Shown: positions 50,366 through 62,489 of the stretch, in pieces | Layout of the letters: each line of letters begins with the position of its first letter | How positions within the stretch are numbered: position 1 is the stretch's first letter | Origin: Ceratotherium simum simum | Taxonomy: Eukaryota > Chordata > Mammalia > Perissodactyla > Rhinocerotidae | DNA: 64,000 bases | Direction: 5' to 3' | Assembly: GCF_000283155.1 (NCBI RefSeq) | Contig: NW_004454179.1 | Coordinates: 12,206,898 to 12,270,897, forward strand | Program-made: the position numbers and the translations under genes | The notes under the pieces: model-generated | What the model saw: the letters and a program-made list of their open reading frames with translations, nothing else | Told to the model about the DNA's origin: nothing | Databases searched by the model: none

Positions 50366-51210
50366 AAAAGAGAGGAAAAACATTACCAATTTGCAGGAGA
50401 GAGAAGCTGGCTCCGCTTTTTTTTTTTTTTGGGCCAAGCCGCATTCTCCTGTGTAATCAAGACTGTAAAGCTTTGATTAGTAGTTAGTTCTTTGTGGCTG
50501 TAGGACTTCCAGATATAAGTAATTATTTTCATCAGTGTATTAATTATGACTCTGGAACTTGCAAGCAGCTGGAAACCAGAGTATTCCTACTGATATATAT
50601 GAGTGTTTATTGTTGACTTCTGAATTAGATGACAATACAGTACTTTCATTGTTATTTCAGATGAGTGAGTAAAGACATGTTTCTAAGTTCATCAGTGACT
50701 GAGTTGCAGTAGAGTTTTGTGGTTGGTATTGCATTCAGTAAACTTATACTATAGTATGAACTTCTGAATGTATGAAAAATTAACATTAATTAAACTAACC
50801 TAAGTTATAGAAAGCCTTCTACAAATAAACTCAGTAACTAACTATTAAAAAACTGTTCCTCAAACATGAGCTTACTTAGATTTAAATAACCATTCAATCT
50901 ATGATGTTTAGTTCTATTTAATCATTCCAGCCTTTTCATAATTTGGAAAGAGTCGTATTTTTGTGACCCACTGTTTGTTCAACACAGATATTGACTTTAA
51001 TCATTAGGACTGGAACTTGTGAGAGAGCTGGAAATTTGCTCCCGGGATTGGAACAGACCTTGCTCAGATGTGGTCTAAATATTGATATTTCTTATTAAGG
51101 ACAAGTGTTTTTTTTTTGGATGCTTCAATTAAGTAGTAAATATACAAGTTATATATATAATTATGGACTTTTAGATCTTAAAGGGACAATAACATCTTAG
51201 TTTAGCCTTT
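50366..51210 (+). other. Unique intronic sequence
   Basis: No repeat or exon recognised apart from a short T run near 50418-50430. Confidence 0.5.
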
Positions 51211-51214
51211 TCAT

Positions 51215-51315
51215 TTTTTGTAGCACTTGGACTATAAGTCTTATGAGGCTGCCATTGGCTGACAGTAGTTAGTTGCTCAGTAAATATTTGTTGAATGAGT
51301 GAATAAATGAATGTA
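51215..51315 (+). mobile_element. L2 LINE 3' terminus
   Basis: 'tgctcagtaaatatttgttg' plus 'aatgagtgaataaatgaatg' is the L2 end. Confidence 0.65.
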
Positions 51316-51319
51316 CATT

Positions 51320-52840
51320 ATGGATAAAGAGTGAAGACCAGAGAGTTACAGACTTCTGTGATTATACAATTAGTGGAATAGCCAAGGCTAAATTGGCCAG
51401 TTTAAGAAAGCTGAAGAGTGGGACGACTTTAGAAAGTTTTATATATTAATAGAATTAGAGAAACACTAATAACAGTAATTTCTATTATTATAGTTCCCAA
51501 TAGCCATTAAGTAAGGGAATGCTAGTTATAGCAATGGCTCCAAGTCTCTATGTGTACCAGGTTTTTGCCGGAAACAAATTTTGATGTTATTAGTAATTTT
51601 AAAGAAGTATGTATAAAGGCTTAGGAAATACTCTGTCTAGAACAAGAGATTACTTTGACAATCCAAGCCCAAAATATAACTTAAATATGTTTGTGTGATA
51701 ATCTTATTATTCTTTTTTGAATTACAGTCTCTGTTAAGGACAGAAAAAGACTGAATTTTGTTAATCTTTTCTAACATGAAAGGGAAATATGAAAGGGAAA
51801 ATCTTTTCTTTCTGTAGCAATTGGACAAAATGCCTGCTTTGTGTAGGAAACCTTGGCAGACCTTGAGAATTCTAAATTGCTCTAGATTGTTTTGTCTGTT
51901 TATTTCCCAAAAGAATTTGAATAGTTGATGTCTTTCTTTCTTTCTATCTGAAACATGTTTTTCCTCTTCTCACCCTCATGTTTAACTTAATTAGGAATCC
52001 TCCTCTGTATCTTCGTATTTTGTCTGATACAGCCAAGTGTTCTTAAAACATCACTCAGAACTCGCAAGTCTTCTTTACCTACCAAGTTTCCATCATCAGA
52101 ACTAAATCTCAGAAATCTTGATGGTCCCTTGATTCCAAATGAATAGCCCTAAACAGGCCAGAAGACTACAGTCTTATTTGTCTTCCCTTTGGTAGTCTGT
52201 GGCTATATATATTCTTGGCTGACATGTCACCCTACAGTACTTCAAATTCTTCCTTGGGGTCTTACTGGCTGTTCTTAGTCACATTCCTTCTAGCCATCAA
52301 CCGCTCCAACATCATGACCAAGTGGTGAGTACCCCAGAGCTCCTGGTGGTTAGGTAAGCACTTTATGGTTTATTCTACAGTATAATGTGTTTTTGTTTTG
52401 TTTTTAAATTACCAGACCGGGTTGATGGGCTAGCTCTTTAATCTACAATGTCATCAGTTCACAACAGCTCATCAAGGGACAGTAGTAAAAGCAGAATTAG
52501 GAGTGTGGAGGACTTTCCTAGTTCTCTAAACAGAGAACAAATATGCCCTGCCAACTGAGGAGAGACCTCCCAAATGATAATTGTTGGCATGCTCAGACTT
52601 TGGTATATTATCCATCAGCTTGGGGACCCATAGTTTTTTTATACCTGTGTTACCATCTCTTTACCTAAACTGTGCCTTACCCCCTAGACATTGTTCTATA
52701 CTTGCCCTGATTCCCCTGTAGTGTTCAGTGCCTGTTTTGGTTTACAGGGCATGAACTAGTTCACCTGCCCTGTTTTTACTTAGAGGAAGTCATCATGCCT
52801 TGCCACTGAATCTCAGAGATTTCCAAGATAGTGCATTTGA
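51320..52840 (+). other. Unique intronic sequence with one exon-like segment
   Basis: No repeat family recognised. A short segment at 52238-52324 has splice-site-like borders and an open frame, discussed under findings; it is not called a gene. Confidence 0.4.
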
Positions 52841-52844
52841 TTTA

Positions 52845-53110
52845 AATTTGAGTGTAGGTGGTGGTGGGGCATTTTGTGAGACCTCCGAAGCCAAAACTAG
52901 AACCAGTATGGAAGTTACAGGGAAGTCAATTTCAGCCTAATATAAGTAGAATTTCCAATAAGTGGAGCGGTTTGAAACTGTATTGCCCCTAGATGTGTAG
53001 AGTTGTATTGGGGGTGATTCAGCAGAAGCTAGATAAGCAATTGTAGGGATTTTGTGTGGGCATTGAAGTGTGGGTAGGGTGGGCTAGACCATATACTAGT
53101 GGTCAGACTT
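52845..53110 (+). mobile_element. CR1/L3-type LINE relic
   Basis: 'actagaaccagtatggaagt', 'tacagggaagtcaatttcag' and 'cctaatataagtagaatttc' match the same CR1/L3 region as in the copy at 43000. Confidence 0.65.
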
Positions 53111-53407
53111 TTGATTCAGGTGTAAATGTTTGGTTCAGGTGTAAATGTTCAGTGGTCGTAGACTAATACAGAGAAAAAGAACAGGCTGAGAAGACTTCTG
53201 CTGTTGGTTAGTCAGTGAGCAAGATGAAATTGCCAAGGGTGGGTGTACCCAGAAGAGCAGACCGTCACATATGAAAACCTGTATTTTAAAGGTGAAAGGA
53301 GGAAGTGGAACTGCTGAAGGAAAAGAAAACCAGAATAGTTTAGGGTACAAAGGCAAAGGGGAGAGAGTTTGAAGGAGGAAGAAAGAATTAGAGAATGACA
53401 GGGAAAT

Positions 53408-53672
53408 TTATATACTCTAAAGCGGTAGTCCCCAAGTTAAGTTGCATGCACAAACACTGGGATGCAGTAGGACTTACATGTATATTTAAACATAAGTATA
53501 TATTATATAAATAGTTTTACTTATATATTCTTAAATTTATTTTTGTGGGCATTTCATGATATATTAATTTAGTAATATTTGTGTATAACATATAAATATA
53601 TTGCGGAGGTGTGCTTAATAATTAACTGATAGAATACACAGGCAAAATATGGTTTGAGGCCTCTGCTCTAGA
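53408..53672. mobile_element. hAT-like DNA transposon relic (tentative)
   Basis: The ends ctctaaagcggtagtcccc and gaggcctctgctctagaa look like decayed inverted termini around an AT-rich core. Confidence 0.4.
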
Positions 53673-56600
53673 AAATAAAATACTCTACGTCTTCCATGCT
53701 TATGTATTTCCCATTTAGTTTTTATTTTAAAATACACATAACATAAAACTTACCATCATAATCATTTTTAAGTGCACAGTTCAGTGGTATTAAGTACATT
53801 CACATTGTTATGCAACCATGATCATCATCCGTCTCCATAACTCTTTTTCATCTTATAAAACAAACTCTATACCCATTAAACAATAACTCTCCATTTCCCC
53901 TCCTCCCAGCCCCTGGCAACCACCATTCTACTTTCTGTCTTCATGATTTTTGACTACTATAAGTACCTCATATAAGTGGAATCATACAGTGTTTGTCTTT
54001 TTGTGACTGGTTTATTTCACTTAGCTTAATGACCTCAAGGTTTATCCATGTTGCAGCATATTGCAGAGTTTCCTTCCTTTTTTAGAGTGAATAATAATAT
54101 ACATAAAATTGTACATATTTTGCTTATCCATTTATCAGTTGATGGACACTTTGGTTGCTTCCACATTTTAGCTATTATGGATAATGCTGCTATGAACATG
54201 GGTATACAAATATCTCTTCAAGACCCTGCTTTCATTTCTTTTGGGTATATACGCAGAAGTAGAATTGCTGGATGCTATGGTTATGCTATTTTTAATTTTT
54301 TGAGGAGCTACCATACTGTTTTCCACAATTGCTGAACCATTTTACATTCCCACCAACAGTGCCCAAGGGTTCCAGTTTCTCCCCATCCTCATCAACACTT
54401 ACTGTTTTTGGCTTTTTTGATAGTAGCCATCTTCATGGTATGAGGTGGTATCTCATGGTTTTGATTTGCGTTTCCCTAATGATTAGTGATGTTGAGCATC
54501 TTTTCATGTGCTTATTGGTCATTTGTATATCTTCTTTGGAAAAATGTCTGTTGAAGTCCTTTGCCCATTTTTAAATTGGGTTGTTTTATTGTTTGAGTTT
54601 TAGGAGTTCTTTATGTATTCTGGATGTTAATCCTTTATTAGATATATGATTTGCAAATATTTTCTCCCATTCTTTGGATTGCATTTTTACTCTGTTGATA
54701 GTGTCTTTTCATGCAGAAAGTTTTTAGTTTTCATGAAGTCCAATTTGTCTAATTTTTCTTTTGTTTCCTGTGCCTTTGATGTCATATCCAAGAAATCATT
54801 GCCAAATCCAATATGTGAAGCCTTTGTCCTATATTTTCTTCTAAGAGTTTTATTCTTTTAGGTCTTACATTTAGATACTTGATTCATTTTGAGTTAATTT
54901 TTGTATATGATGTTAGGTAAGGGTCCAGATTCATTCTTTTGCATGTGGATATCCAGTTCCCAGCACCATTTGTTGAAAAGACTGTCCTTTCCCCATTGAA
55001 TGGTCTTGGCACCCTTGTCAAAAATCATTTGTCTGTTTACGCGAGGGTTTATTTCTGGGCTCCCTAGTATATTCCATTGGGCTGTATGTCTATCTTTATG
55101 CCAGTACCACACTATTTTGATCACGGTAGCCTTGTACTAAGTTTTGAAATTAGGAAATGTGAGTCCTCCAGTTTTGTCTTCTTTTTTTAAGATTGTTTTG
55201 GCTATTTGGAGTTCCTTGAGATTCCATATGGATTTTAGGATGGATTTTTCTATTTCTGCCAAAAACAGCATTGGGATTTTGATAGGGATTGCATTGCATC
55301 TATAGATCGCTTTGGGTGGTACAGACATTTTAACAATATTGTCTCCCAATTCATGAACATGGAGTGTGTTTCTATTTATGTCTTAATTTCTTTAGGCAAT
55401 GTTTTGTAGTTTTCATTGTACAAGTCTTTCTCCTCCTTGGTTAAGTTAATTCCTAGGTATTCTTTTTGATGCTATTGTCAATGGAAGTGTTTTGTAATTT
55501 TAATTTCCTTTTCAGTTTTGTAATTTTCCTTTTCAAATTTTTCTTTGTGTATAAAATGCAACTGATTTTTCTGTGTTGGCTTTGTATCCTGCTACTTAAT
55601 TTATTTGTTCTAATAGTTTTTTTGCAGAGTCTTTAGGGTTTTCTACATATAAGATCATATCATTTGCAATCAAAGATAATTTTACTTCTTCCTTTCCACT
55701 TTGGATGCCTTTATTTCTTTTTCTAGCCTAATTGCTCTGGGTAGAACTTCCAGTACTGTGTTGAATAGAAGTGCTGAATGTGAGTATCCTTGCTTGTTCC
55801 TGCTCTTAGAGGAAACGCTTTGTCTTGCAACATTGAGTATGATGTTAGCTGTGGGTTTTTCACACGTGGCTTTTATTATGTTGAGGTAGTTTCCTTCAAT
55901 TCCTAGTTTGTTTGGTGTTCTTCTCATGAAAGAGTGTTGAATTTTGTCAAATACTTTTTCTGCATCAATTGAGATGATCATGTGGTGATTTTTTCTTTTT
56001 TTCTTCTTTCTGTTGATGTGGCATATATTACATTGATTTTTGTATGCTGAATCATCCTTACATTTCAGGAATAAGTCTCATTTGGTCATGGTGTATAATC
56101 CTTTTAATATGCTGCTGAATTCTGTTTGCTAGCATTTTGTTGAGGACTTTTGCATCAATGTTCATAAAGGATGTTGGTCTGTAGTTTTCTTGTGGTGTCC
56201 TTATCTGGCTTTGGTATCAGGGTAAGCTGTCCTCACAGAATGAGTTAGGAAGTGTTCCCTCCTTAATTTTTTGGAAAGATTTGAGAAGGATTGGTATTAG
56301 TTTTTTAAGTGTTTGGTAGAGTTCACCAGGGAAGGCATCAGCTCCAGGGCTTTTCTTGGTTGGGAAATTTTTGATTACTGATTAAATTTCCTTATTAGTT
56401 GTAAGACTATTCAGATTATTTTCTTTTGGTACTTTGACTATATCAGCCCACTGTCTTATGGCCTCCAAAGTTTCTGATGAGAATTCCACTGATAATCTTA
56501 TTGAGGGTCCCTTGTATGTGATGATTCACTTCTCTCTTCCTGTTTTCAAGATTCTTTGTCTTTTTAGCTTTTGAAAGTTTGCTTTTAATGTGTCTGGTGT

Positions 56601-57063
56601 GAGTCATTTTGATTTCTTCTTATTTGGAATTCATTGAGCCTCTTGAATGTTTATATTCATGTATCTCATTAAATTTGGGAAGTTTTTAATCATGGTTTCT
56701 TCATATATTCCCTCTGCCCCTTTCTCTCTCTCGTCTCCTTCTGGGAGACATTCCACGATGTGTATGTTGGTCCACTTTATGGTGTCTCACAGATCCGTTA
56801 GGCTCTGTTTGCTTTTGTTCCATTCTTTTTCTTTTCCTTAGACTCAATTTCCATTGTCTCATCTTCAGGTTTGTTGAGTCTTTCTTCTATTTGCTCAAAT
56901 CTGACTTTGAATCCCTCTAGTGAATTTTTCATTTTAGTTATTGTACTTTTCAGCTCCAGAATTTCTTTTTGGTTCTTTTTGGGTTTTCTGTCTCTTTATT
57001 AATATTTCCATTTTTTTAATATACTGTTTTCTGGACTTTCTTGACATCTCCCTTTAGTTCTTT

Positions 57064-57280
57064 TTTTTTTTTTTTTTTTAAAGATTTTATTTATTCATTT
57101 TTTCCCCCCAAAGCCCCAGTAGATAGTTGCATGTCGTAGGTTCACATCCTTCTAGTTGCTGTACGCGGGACTCGGCCCCGGGTTGGACGGAGATGTGGTG
57201 CCTCGGGGCGCGCCCGGGATCCGAACCCGGGCCGCCAGCATCAGAGCGCGCGCACCCAACCACTAAGCCACGGAGCCGGC
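57064..57280 (-). mobile_element. ERE-type SINE inside L1 5' region
   Basis: A T tail, the 'ccccagtagatagttg' module and a GC-rich head with intact 'gggatccgaacccgggc' B-box region. An exact 16-bp target duplication ctccctttagttcttt lies at 57048-57063 and 57281-57296, so it is among the youngest insertions here. Confidence 0.96.
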
Positions 57281-57966
57281 CTCCCTTTAGTTCTTTGGGC
57301 ATGTTTAAGACAGTTGTTTTAAAGTTTTTGTCTATTATATCTGCCTTTAGGTCTTTTTGAGGGACAGTTTCTGTTGGTTTATATTTTTCCTTTGAATGGG
57401 CTATTCTTTCCTCTTTGTGTCTATGCCTTGTGATTTTTTGATGAACATTGGATCTTTGAATTTAATGATATGGTAACTCTTGTAGTCAGATTTGCCCCTG
57501 CCCCAAGATTTGCATTTTTTGGTTATTATCTTATTTTTTGTTTTTGTTTTTCATTGTTGTAGGCTGTCTCTGTGCTAAGGATTAGCCTGAGGTGTAAATG
57601 TGAGGTCTTCTCAGGTCTTTTCTGAGCCTTTTCCTGGGCATGCACAGCCACTTTCTAATTGTCTCTATATATGCAGTTGTTTTTGAATGTTCTAGTTTTT
57701 AATATCTGGTTCCTGAAAGAGAAAAAAGTGAAAAATTAACGAGGGAAAAAGGGCTCTGGCCCTTAAATTCCCTGGAAGTCACTTCAGCTAGAAGAGGAGG
57801 GGCTTGCAATGTGGGGGGAGGTACAACAATAATGGCTGCTCACCTCTTTGTGTGCACTATGACTAGAAATCCCCAGTATTTGGAGGACAGGGTCCTTTTT
57901 GCCCACCCTAGCTCCCACAACCTGTGTGTAGCTGTTCCAGGAACACATGTACAGTTGCCTGCCAAT

Positions 57967-57987
57967 GGGGTGGGGATGGGGGATGGG
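57967..57987 (+). other. G-quadruplex-type motif in L1 5' region
   Basis: Four runs of three to five G are separated by one to two bases on the + strand, within the antisense L1 5' UTR-type region. Confidence 0.6.
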
Positions 57988-58339
57988 TAGTTGCTACTGT
58001 GCTAGGAGCCAAAATTGACTGATATTAACTATAATTTACCATCCAAATCTTCCCCTGGAAGTTGCAAGCCTTCAGCAGACCTCAGAGTTCCCAAATAGTT
58101 ACATCAGATAGACTGTGCCAGTGCAATTGTTATCTAGGTAGGGAGGTAGATTCCTGGTGCTTCCTACTCTGCTGTCTTCCCAGAATCCTCTCTCTCATTT
58201 AGTTTTATAAATATTCACTCATCAAATGTCGACTAGGTGTTTACTTTTTGCCTAACCATAATGGACATAACAAAGGGTTATAAAAATGTAGAAGATACCT
58301 TCTGTGACTTTGGTTAGGAGCATAGTTTCATTAAGGTAA

Positions 58340-58909
58340 TGTCTCAGTTATCTATTGCTGCCTAACAAACTACTCCCAAATTTAGTGGCTTAAAGCAACA
58401 CCCATTTTATTGGTCATGATGCTGTAGTTAAGGAACTTATCAAGGATGGCTTATTTCTGCTCCAGGTGGCATTTGTTGGGCTCACTCCTGTGGCTGCATT
58501 CACCTGGTGGCTGGACAGGGCTGCAAGGCCTGAGGTGGCCTCACTTAAATGTCAGAGGCTGGCTGTCAGCTGGAGTGCCATGGTTCTCCTCCAGGAGTCC
58601 TCTCTTGCCACGTGGTCGCTCATCCTCAGGGCCTTTTCTCCACATGGCCTTACCTGTAGCAGAATAGCCTGGACTTCTTTACATGATGTCTGGTTTCCCA
58701 TAGAGTAGAAGCTGTCAGGCCTCTTAGGCCTTAGGCCCAGGACTGCCACAGCAGTCTCTTTTGCAGATTCCATTGATCAAAACAAGTCACAAGGCTGGCT
58801 CAGGTTCAAGTAGAGAGGAAGTAGACCCTACCTCTTGATGAGAGGAGCAGTCATATGCCTACAGGGATAGGAGGAATTGTTGGTAGCTATCTTTACAGAC
58901 AGTCTACCA
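58340..58909 (-). mobile_element. MLT1-type LTR (MaLR), antisense
   Basis: 'gttatctattgctgcctaac', 'tttagtggcttaaagcaaca', 'cttgccacgtggtcgctcat' and 'cttttctccacatggcctta' lie in the order of a reverse MLT1-type LTR. It starts TG and ends near ctacca. No internal sequence; an inactive ancient copy. Confidence 0.7.
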
Positions 58910-58984
58910 TAGGAGTCTAGACAGTCACTTCAATCAATAAAGAATCAAAACAAGTGAATTATAATGAAGTTCAAACTGAATATG

Positions 58985-59125
58985 AGATGTTTCTCCCCTA
59001 TTAGAATGTATTCCCCATGAGGGCGGGGATTTTTGTCTGTTTAGTTCATTGCTTTATTCCCAGGCCCAAGAGCAGTGCGTGGCTTGTGATGGAGGCTCAG
59101 TGAATATCTGCTGAAGGAAGGACTG
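58985..59125 (+). mobile_element. L2 LINE 3' end
   Basis: 'gtattccccatgagggcggg', 'tttagttcattgctttattc' and 'ggctcagtgaatatctgctg' are the L2 end. Confidence 0.75.
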
Positions 59126-59254
59126 CTGAGATGGTGTTGGTAGTAATGGAAGGATTGGTGTAGAGTCGGTTAATTGGGGAAGTCTTCAGAGACAAACATG
59201 AATCTGAAGCCAAGGCTTGAAAAAGAGTGATAAATATGAATCAGAGTCTCAGAG

Positions 59255-59515
59255 GTAGGTAGACAACATTTATTCACTGCTCAACAAATGTTGAGTGCCT
59301 GCCTTTGCCAGATGCTGGAGATTCAAAATAAGAGTCCTTCCCGTGAAGAAGGGGATCCCAGCATCTCAGTGTATAACATGTGCTAGAATATAGAAAAGAG
59401 AGGATTCTTCTTGGGGTGACAGTGGAAGGCTTCAGCATGAGCATGCACAGATGGGCCTGAGTAAGGCAAGTGGGACTGAAGGGAAAGGCTGAGCTGAAGA
59501 TACTGCTAGAAAAAG
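59255..59515 (+). repeat. Old interspersed repeat, same family as 24960-25690
   Basis: 'aatgttgagtgcctgccttt', 'gccagatgctggagattcaa' and 'gggctgagta'-like G/A-rich sequence fit the opening of the family. Confidence 0.4.
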
Positions 59516-59526
59516 ATGGGTATGGG

Positions 59527-59527
<1 letters not shown>

Positions 59528-59573
<46 letters not shown>
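59528..59573 (+). repeat. (TG)n microsatellite, about 23 units
   Basis: The longest uninterrupted dinucleotide run in the window. Likely polymorphic; can adopt Z-DNA. Confidence 0.95.
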
Positions 59574-59577
<4 letters not shown>

Positions 59578-59579
59578 AG

Positions 59580-60715
59580 AAAGTTGGAGTCTTGAAAATA
59601 GTAAGGTGTAGGGTTTAGTTATCAGATAAATGATAAGGCTCTCCTCCTTTAAGTCCTTAAACATGTGAGTAATGTGAAATTGGATTTGAGAGAGTTTCTG
59701 GGTATTTGGTACAAATTTTTTTATATAATTGATAAAGAGAGTCTCAACGGAAGGCCATTCGTTATTACGATTCATGAGTTAATTGATGGTGATTATTTAC
59801 CTTACTATAGTTCTATAAGGCTTTAGAAGTTTACAGAGATCATTGCTATATATGTGTGACCCAGTGAAAAGCAAAAATAGAAAATTATTAGTATATAGTA
59901 GTATCTTCCTTTTCTCCCTCCTTCCACCCAGGGAAGTGATATTAGCCCCAGTTTGTGGTGAATGAATCAGAAAAGGAGGGTGGATAAAGTAGTGAGATGA
60001 GCATTTTTCTCTAGGGAAAAAAGGCTGGCAGAGAGAAAGTTTGAGGCAGATTAGTTGGGGTAAGAAGAAATCCATGGCTGTATCCTTGAGAGGTGGGACT
60101 CCATGAGATTTTGATGTATGAAGAGCATTTCTAGGTACCTTGCCCTGAGTTGTGTTATGCTTCCACAAGAAGCCTCCTATAAGGAGGTGCTAGGTTTTTG
60201 TTTTTGTTTTAAGTTTTTTGTTTTGTGGGGACGTGTAATTGTTGTTGCCGTGTTATTATATCACTGTGCTGAAACTGGCATCAAGATGGCCCAGTGTATT
60301 GTGAACATTGGCTTCTTTAGTTCAACGTTGTCACTCCCAACAATTATATGAGATGTTTGGGGCCAGTATTATCATTACTTTGTTTCTTAAATTAGAGGAC
60401 AGGGAAGCTCCAGAGAGAATAAGACAGGAGCCAAAGGTCAGAGTCCACCGGCTTCTCTATGAGGCCTCAATGTGAAGGCCTGAACTAGGCAGTAGATAAA
60501 TCTGGAGACCTATTGTTCGGAACCCACTGTATGCACCAGATTACTTAATTGATTTAGAAAACTGAAAATGTGTGGGACAAAGACAGTGCCCCAAACCTTA
60601 ACTGTAACCAGTAGTATTATTACTTTTGGACTGAAACCTGTGGAAGCTCAGAGGTCTGCCTGAAAGTTAGTGACACCCATACCGTGAAAGCGCTTTCATT
60701 CGACGCCGAAGGAAT
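59580..60715 (+). other. Unique intronic sequence
   Basis: No repeat or exon recognised. A small CpG-bearing patch lies near 60683-60712. Confidence 0.5.
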
Positions 60716-60719
60716 CTTC

Positions 60720-60905
60720 TAGGTCTGTAGTTCTTTAAAAAGTTTTGTTTACATATCCTTCTGAGAATTCTACAAAAAGTATGGACCTTTTCCCCAGAAG
60801 AATGCACACACGCATGCACACCATTTGGCACACAGTTTTTGGGGCTATCTAGATCCTGCAGCCTACCTAGAGCATCAAGTGAATTCAGCTTCTCTTCCAT
60901 CATAA
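60720..60905 (-). mobile_element. Old DNA transposon relic (tentative)
   Basis: Reverse-strand phrases 'ttcttctggggaaaaggtcc' and 'gaattctcagaaggatatgt' match a common mammalian non-autonomous repeat, probably hAT-type. Confidence 0.45.
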
Positions 60906-60929
60906 AATTCTCTTTTTTTTTTTTTTTGG

Positions 60930-61680
60930 CAGTTGTTAACTATACCTAAAAGTAGCATTAAAAAAGTAAGCATTCCATCCATAATTAGAGACGAGATTCT
61001 TGAGTCCAGCATCGAAGCCATGATGGTGCTTTGGTCAATGAGGTTGTTCTCCAGGAAGCGAGGCTGTAATGACTTCTGTGACCGATTTTCTCAATTGCTC
61101 CAGGAGTTACCTGTGAATGAGTCCTTTCAAGGGGGGTAGTTTTTGACTCCTAACAACTTAAGCAGATTAGGAGTCCTGGGTATAGGATTTAGAATAAGTA
61201 ATAGCCTATAGTCACCCTAGTTGTCAGATTCCATTGGCTTTTATAATAATGTACTGTTCATTTTGTGTAGTTCAGAGTTTTTCTTGTTCTCTTGGGTTTT
61301 TTATATACTAGACAGAGCCAATTTTAATTGTGAATATTGAGTTCCATTAGGTAGATAAGAGTAATTTTAACAGTCCCCCTTCACTGAGTAACTTCTGTCT
61401 AGATAGATAAGCAAACTACCGTTGCTAAAGCCCTGGCAAGATGTCAGGATGAGCAGGGGAACCTTCCATTATCTTCTCAGCTGTCTTGAACAGTTCCTGA
61501 AGAAAATTACACATCATTCACTGAGTAACTTTTGTCTTTTCTAAAAACTTAGATATAGTCTTGTTTTTTCTTTTAATCTCCTCCATTTTTTTTTTTTTGA
61601 AGCTACTTCAGCAAATAAATTTTTATTTTTATTTAGGCTTGGCCTGTATGTTAAGGAAGAAAAAATATTTGCTTTATATG
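60930..61680 (+). other. Unique intronic sequence
   Basis: An open stretch at 60933-61139 has no family resemblance and no splice or expression signal that I can defend. Confidence 0.45.
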
Positions 61681-61687
61681 CATTTTT

Positions 61688-61939
61688 TTATTTTATTTTA
61701 TTTTTTTTGTGAGGAAGATTGGCCTGAGCTAACATCTGTTGCCAATCTTACTCTTTTTCCTTGAGGAAGAGTGGCCCTGAGCTAGCATTTGTGCCAATCT
61801 TCCTTTATTTTGTATGTGGGATGCCGCCACAGCATGGCTTGATGAATGTTGTAGGTCCGCCCCTAGGATCCAAACCTGTGAACCCCAGGCCACCCAAACT
61901 GGGCACACCAAACTTAACCACTGCGCCACTGGGCCGGCC
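61688..61939 (-). mobile_element. ERE-type SINE
   Basis: A (T/TTTTA) tail, a doubled tail module, then the body and head ending ctgggccggcccc. A decayed duplication ctttat(a/g)tgcatt flanks it (61672 and 61940). Confidence 0.93.
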
Positions 61940-61959
61940 CCTTTATGTGCATTCTTAAT

Positions 61960-62290
61960 TGAAGTGAGTCATGACTAACTGCACTAAGAAAATGAAGCAC
62001 TTAAAGATACTTGGGAGTTTTTTTAATGTCCTCTTCACTCATTTGCTAAACTATAGCGCTACTGGCTCATTTAAGGTCATTAGTGATTGTATGAACAGTA
62101 TTGTTGAATAACAACACTGTAACATGTTCATTAAGCTTTCAAGTAGACAGGGCAAAGGCCAATGAAAGGGGTGAGGACAGAACAAGCCTAATTCCTGATC
62201 TAGAACACCCCTCACTGACCTTTATCCAGATTTTCGTAATGTGGCAAAGTGATCTCTAGTGTAATTTTGATACTCTTTATCTTCCTCCCC
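61960..62290 (+). other. Unique intronic sequence
   Basis: Nothing recognised. Confidence 0.5.
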
Positions 62291-62295
62291 CCTTT

Positions 62296-62483
62296 TATTT
62301 TTTGCTGAGGAAGATTTTCCCTGAGCTAACATCTGTTGCCAGTCTTCCTCTGTTTTGTATGTGAGCTGCCACCACAGCACAGCCACTGACAGATGAGTGG
62401 TGTAGGTCCGTGCCTGGGAACCGAACCCTGGCTGATGAGGCAGAGCATGCCAAACTTAACCACTAAGCCACCAGGGCTGGCCC
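62296..62483 (-). mobile_element. ERE-type SINE
   Basis: A T-rich tail, one tail module, then the body with 'gtgagctgccaccacagcac' and the head ending gggctggcccc. Similar in form to the copy at 33753. Confidence 0.92.
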
Positions 62484-62489
62484 CTCCTT

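Larger units (their letters stand above)
53718..58190 (-). mobile_element. L1 with 5' and 3' ends, internally deleted, antisense
   Basis: From the right: L1 5' UTR-type sequence (a reverse 'gaagatggcggagtagga'-like start near 58165-58190), then more 5' region to about 56426, then a jump straight into ORF2 reverse-transcriptase sequence (about 55600-56425), late ORF2 and the 3' end at about 53718. The minus strand at 55682-55981 gives RT-like peptide with [11 protein letters not shown] and [19 protein letters not shown]1 and the endonuclease part of ORF2 are absent. Frames are broken, so it is not active. An ERE interrupts it. Confidence 0.85.

Noticed and set aside
59506..59775. Minus-strand frame with a long His-Thr run
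   Set aside because: The run is a translation of the (TG)n microsatellite.
60933..61139. 68-codon plus-strand frame with a plausible-looking composition
   Set aside because: No start-context, splice or family support; the length is within chance expectation for a 64-kb window.
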